Origin: Odontocerum albicorne
Lineage: Eukaryota > Arthropoda > Insecta > Trichoptera > Odontoceridae
NCBI GenBank assembly: GCA_949825065.1
Contig: OX463846.1
Location: forward strand, 1,691,778-1,755,777
Reading direction: 5' to 3'
DNA length: 64,000 bases
In this document: positions 62,940-64,000 of the stretch, piece after piece
How positions within the stretch are numbered: the stretch's first letter is position 1
Layout of the letters: each line of letters starts with the position of its first letter
The notes under the pieces: generated by a model
Databases searched by the model: none
Told to the model about the DNA's origin: nothing
What the model saw: only the letters and a program-made list of their open reading frames with translations
Position numbers and translations under genes: made by a program

Positions 62940-63147
62940 CCTGTATTAAATGTGATCATCCAAGGCAAAATAGAGGGTCGAAGAGGTGTTGGCAGGAGGC
63001 AAATCTCCTGGCTCCGCAATATTCGTGATTGGACTGGTAAAGGGAGCGTCGGGGATCTTTTTCGGGCGGCTTGGGACAAATATGTCTACTCTCAGGTGAT
63101 AGTCAACGTTGGGGTGACCTGACATGGCACTGGGAAGAAGAAGAAGA
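62940..63147 (+). mobile_element. 5'-truncated LINE 3' end
   Basis: It reads IQGKIEGRRGVGRRQISWLR, NIRDWTGKGSVGDLFRA and YVYSQVIVNVGVT, then a stop and a GAAGAAGAAGAAG tail. Same family as 53762-54850, and here the C-terminus is uninterrupted. Confidence 0.85.
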
Positions 63148-63269
63148 TTAAATGTAAAATAAAATAAATAAATTCGATCCGTCCATCTCATAGGACACAT
63201 TTCTTTTACTCGCCTTCGCACAACTGTTCACATGATCAACAACTTTTCCAAAATTTTTTAATTTGTTCT

Positions 63270-63690
63270 AGCAATGTTTTTTGCATCTTGTCGAAAGTCT
63301 TTCGGTAATCTTGGATGAAAAGAGATGTTGGTGCACATTGTAGTTCATGGGATACGGATCATCCGCCTCCAACATCACATCTCGTAGTTAACACCACATC
63401 TCGTAGTCAACACCACATCATGTTTGTTCCCTTCTTCATCATCGTCCATTTCTTAACTTCATAACATACAGTGCTATTCAGAATACTAGAGACAACTAGA
63501 CGGATGTTGGTTCTTCTCAGTCTAGGCCGGTTAGTCCACATGTTTGTCAAACTTGTAAAAGCTGCTTTTTCTACTTCGATTCGTCTTCGTATCTTCGCTT
63601 CACATCCTCCATTCCTCGAAATAAGAGCAAATTGGTAAACAATCTCGTTGACCTCTTCGTAATCTCTTAATAAGCCACTTCTTATACAAA
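63270..63690 (-). mobile_element. LINE fragment
   Basis: On the minus strand, frames combine to give NEIVYQFALISRNGGCEAKI, RRIEVEKAAFTSLTNMW, NRPRLRRTNIRLVVSSIL and NSTVCYEVKKW. This is the reverse transcriptase thumb region of an RTE-like LINE ('I..R...A..AF..L..VW......T..K...FN..V...LLYG'). Stops and frameshifts are present. Confidence 0.65.
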
Positions 63691-63851
63691 GTAATATATT
63701 GTATAAATATTGGTCAAGGCTATACCTATATACAAATTTATTACTTATAATTTATGAACTTACATAATCTTATTTTCCTACATGCCATTTTATTTTTATT
63801 TTTAATAATCTTAATATATTATTTCTTAGAAATAATTAACACCTACATACT

Positions 63852-63990
63852 ATTTATAACTAGATAACAATACTTACAACTAATTATTTAGCAAGAACAA
63901 GTCCACTCGTTCAGGCTACTTGTATTCCATCACATTCACTCAGACCTTGGTCGTTGCAGCTAATACTGTAGGTGGTCGGGCAACAGATAA
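63852..63990 (-). repeat. interspersed repeat, partner of 58252-58404
   Basis: Inverted relative of 58252-58404: CATTCACTCAGACCTTGG and CTAATACTGTAGGTGG are shared. It may continue past the window's right edge. Confidence 0.7.
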
Positions 63991-64000
63991 TGGTTCGGGA

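Overview
The window is animal nuclear DNA, almost certainly from an insect. It is AT-rich, has spliceosomal introns, and is crowded with insect-type transposons: mariner/Tc1, piggyBac, Tigger, Harbinger and hAT relatives, several non-LTR LINEs, and a tRNA-derived SINE. The only host gene I can support is S-adenosylmethionine synthetase (Sam-S), whose best-conserved exons read like the Drosophila enzyme. I cannot name the order or species from sequence alone.

Layout: Sam-S lies on the minus strand. Its ATG is at 37099 and its exons run leftwards: exon 1 (36985-37099), 2 (36581-36658), 3 (34528-34650), 4a (32380-32492), 4b (27787-27899), 5 (19228-19371), 6 (13901-13987), 7 (10977-11291) and 8 (4428-4561). 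The last coding exon, about 35 codons, lies beyond the left edge. All junctions are GT-AG and keep phase. Exons 4a and 4b are both 113 nt with the same phases and encode alternative versions of the same 38 residues, so they should be mutually exclusive. These residues correspond to the loop that gates the active site in the human enzyme.

The introns, and everything right of 37.3 kb, are filled with mobile DNA. A piggyBac element with an undamaged 582-codon transposase (5548-7757) sits inside the TTAA of a mariner reading frame (5331-8708). At least a dozen other mariner/Tc1 copies have intact terminal repeats but deleted or frameshifted transposases. Six or more copies of one TA-flanked MITE family and several TTAA-flanked, piggyBac-type MITEs are scattered around, often nested in each other.

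Region by region: 1-4.4 kb holds a nested MITE/mariner stack and a Tigger MITE carrying a mariner. 4.4-11.3 kb has exons 8 and 7 around the piggyBac-in-mariner nest and LINE remnants. 11.3-19.4 kb has TTAA MITEs, a Tc1 element, exon 6, a palindromic mariner derivative, two minisatellites and exon 5. 19.4-28 kb has tail-to-tail TTAA elements, a LINE with a perfect target-site duplication, a degraded LINE and a 28-bp satellite, then a mariner and exon 4b. 28-37.3 kb has a near full-length mariner, SINEs, exons 4a, 3, 2 and 1, and the promoter. 37.3-64 kb has no host gene that I can see, only LINEs, SINEs, a Harbinger MITE inside a hAT-like element, mariners, and four large minisatellites. One of those minisatellites has expanded inside a LINE reverse transcriptase gene.
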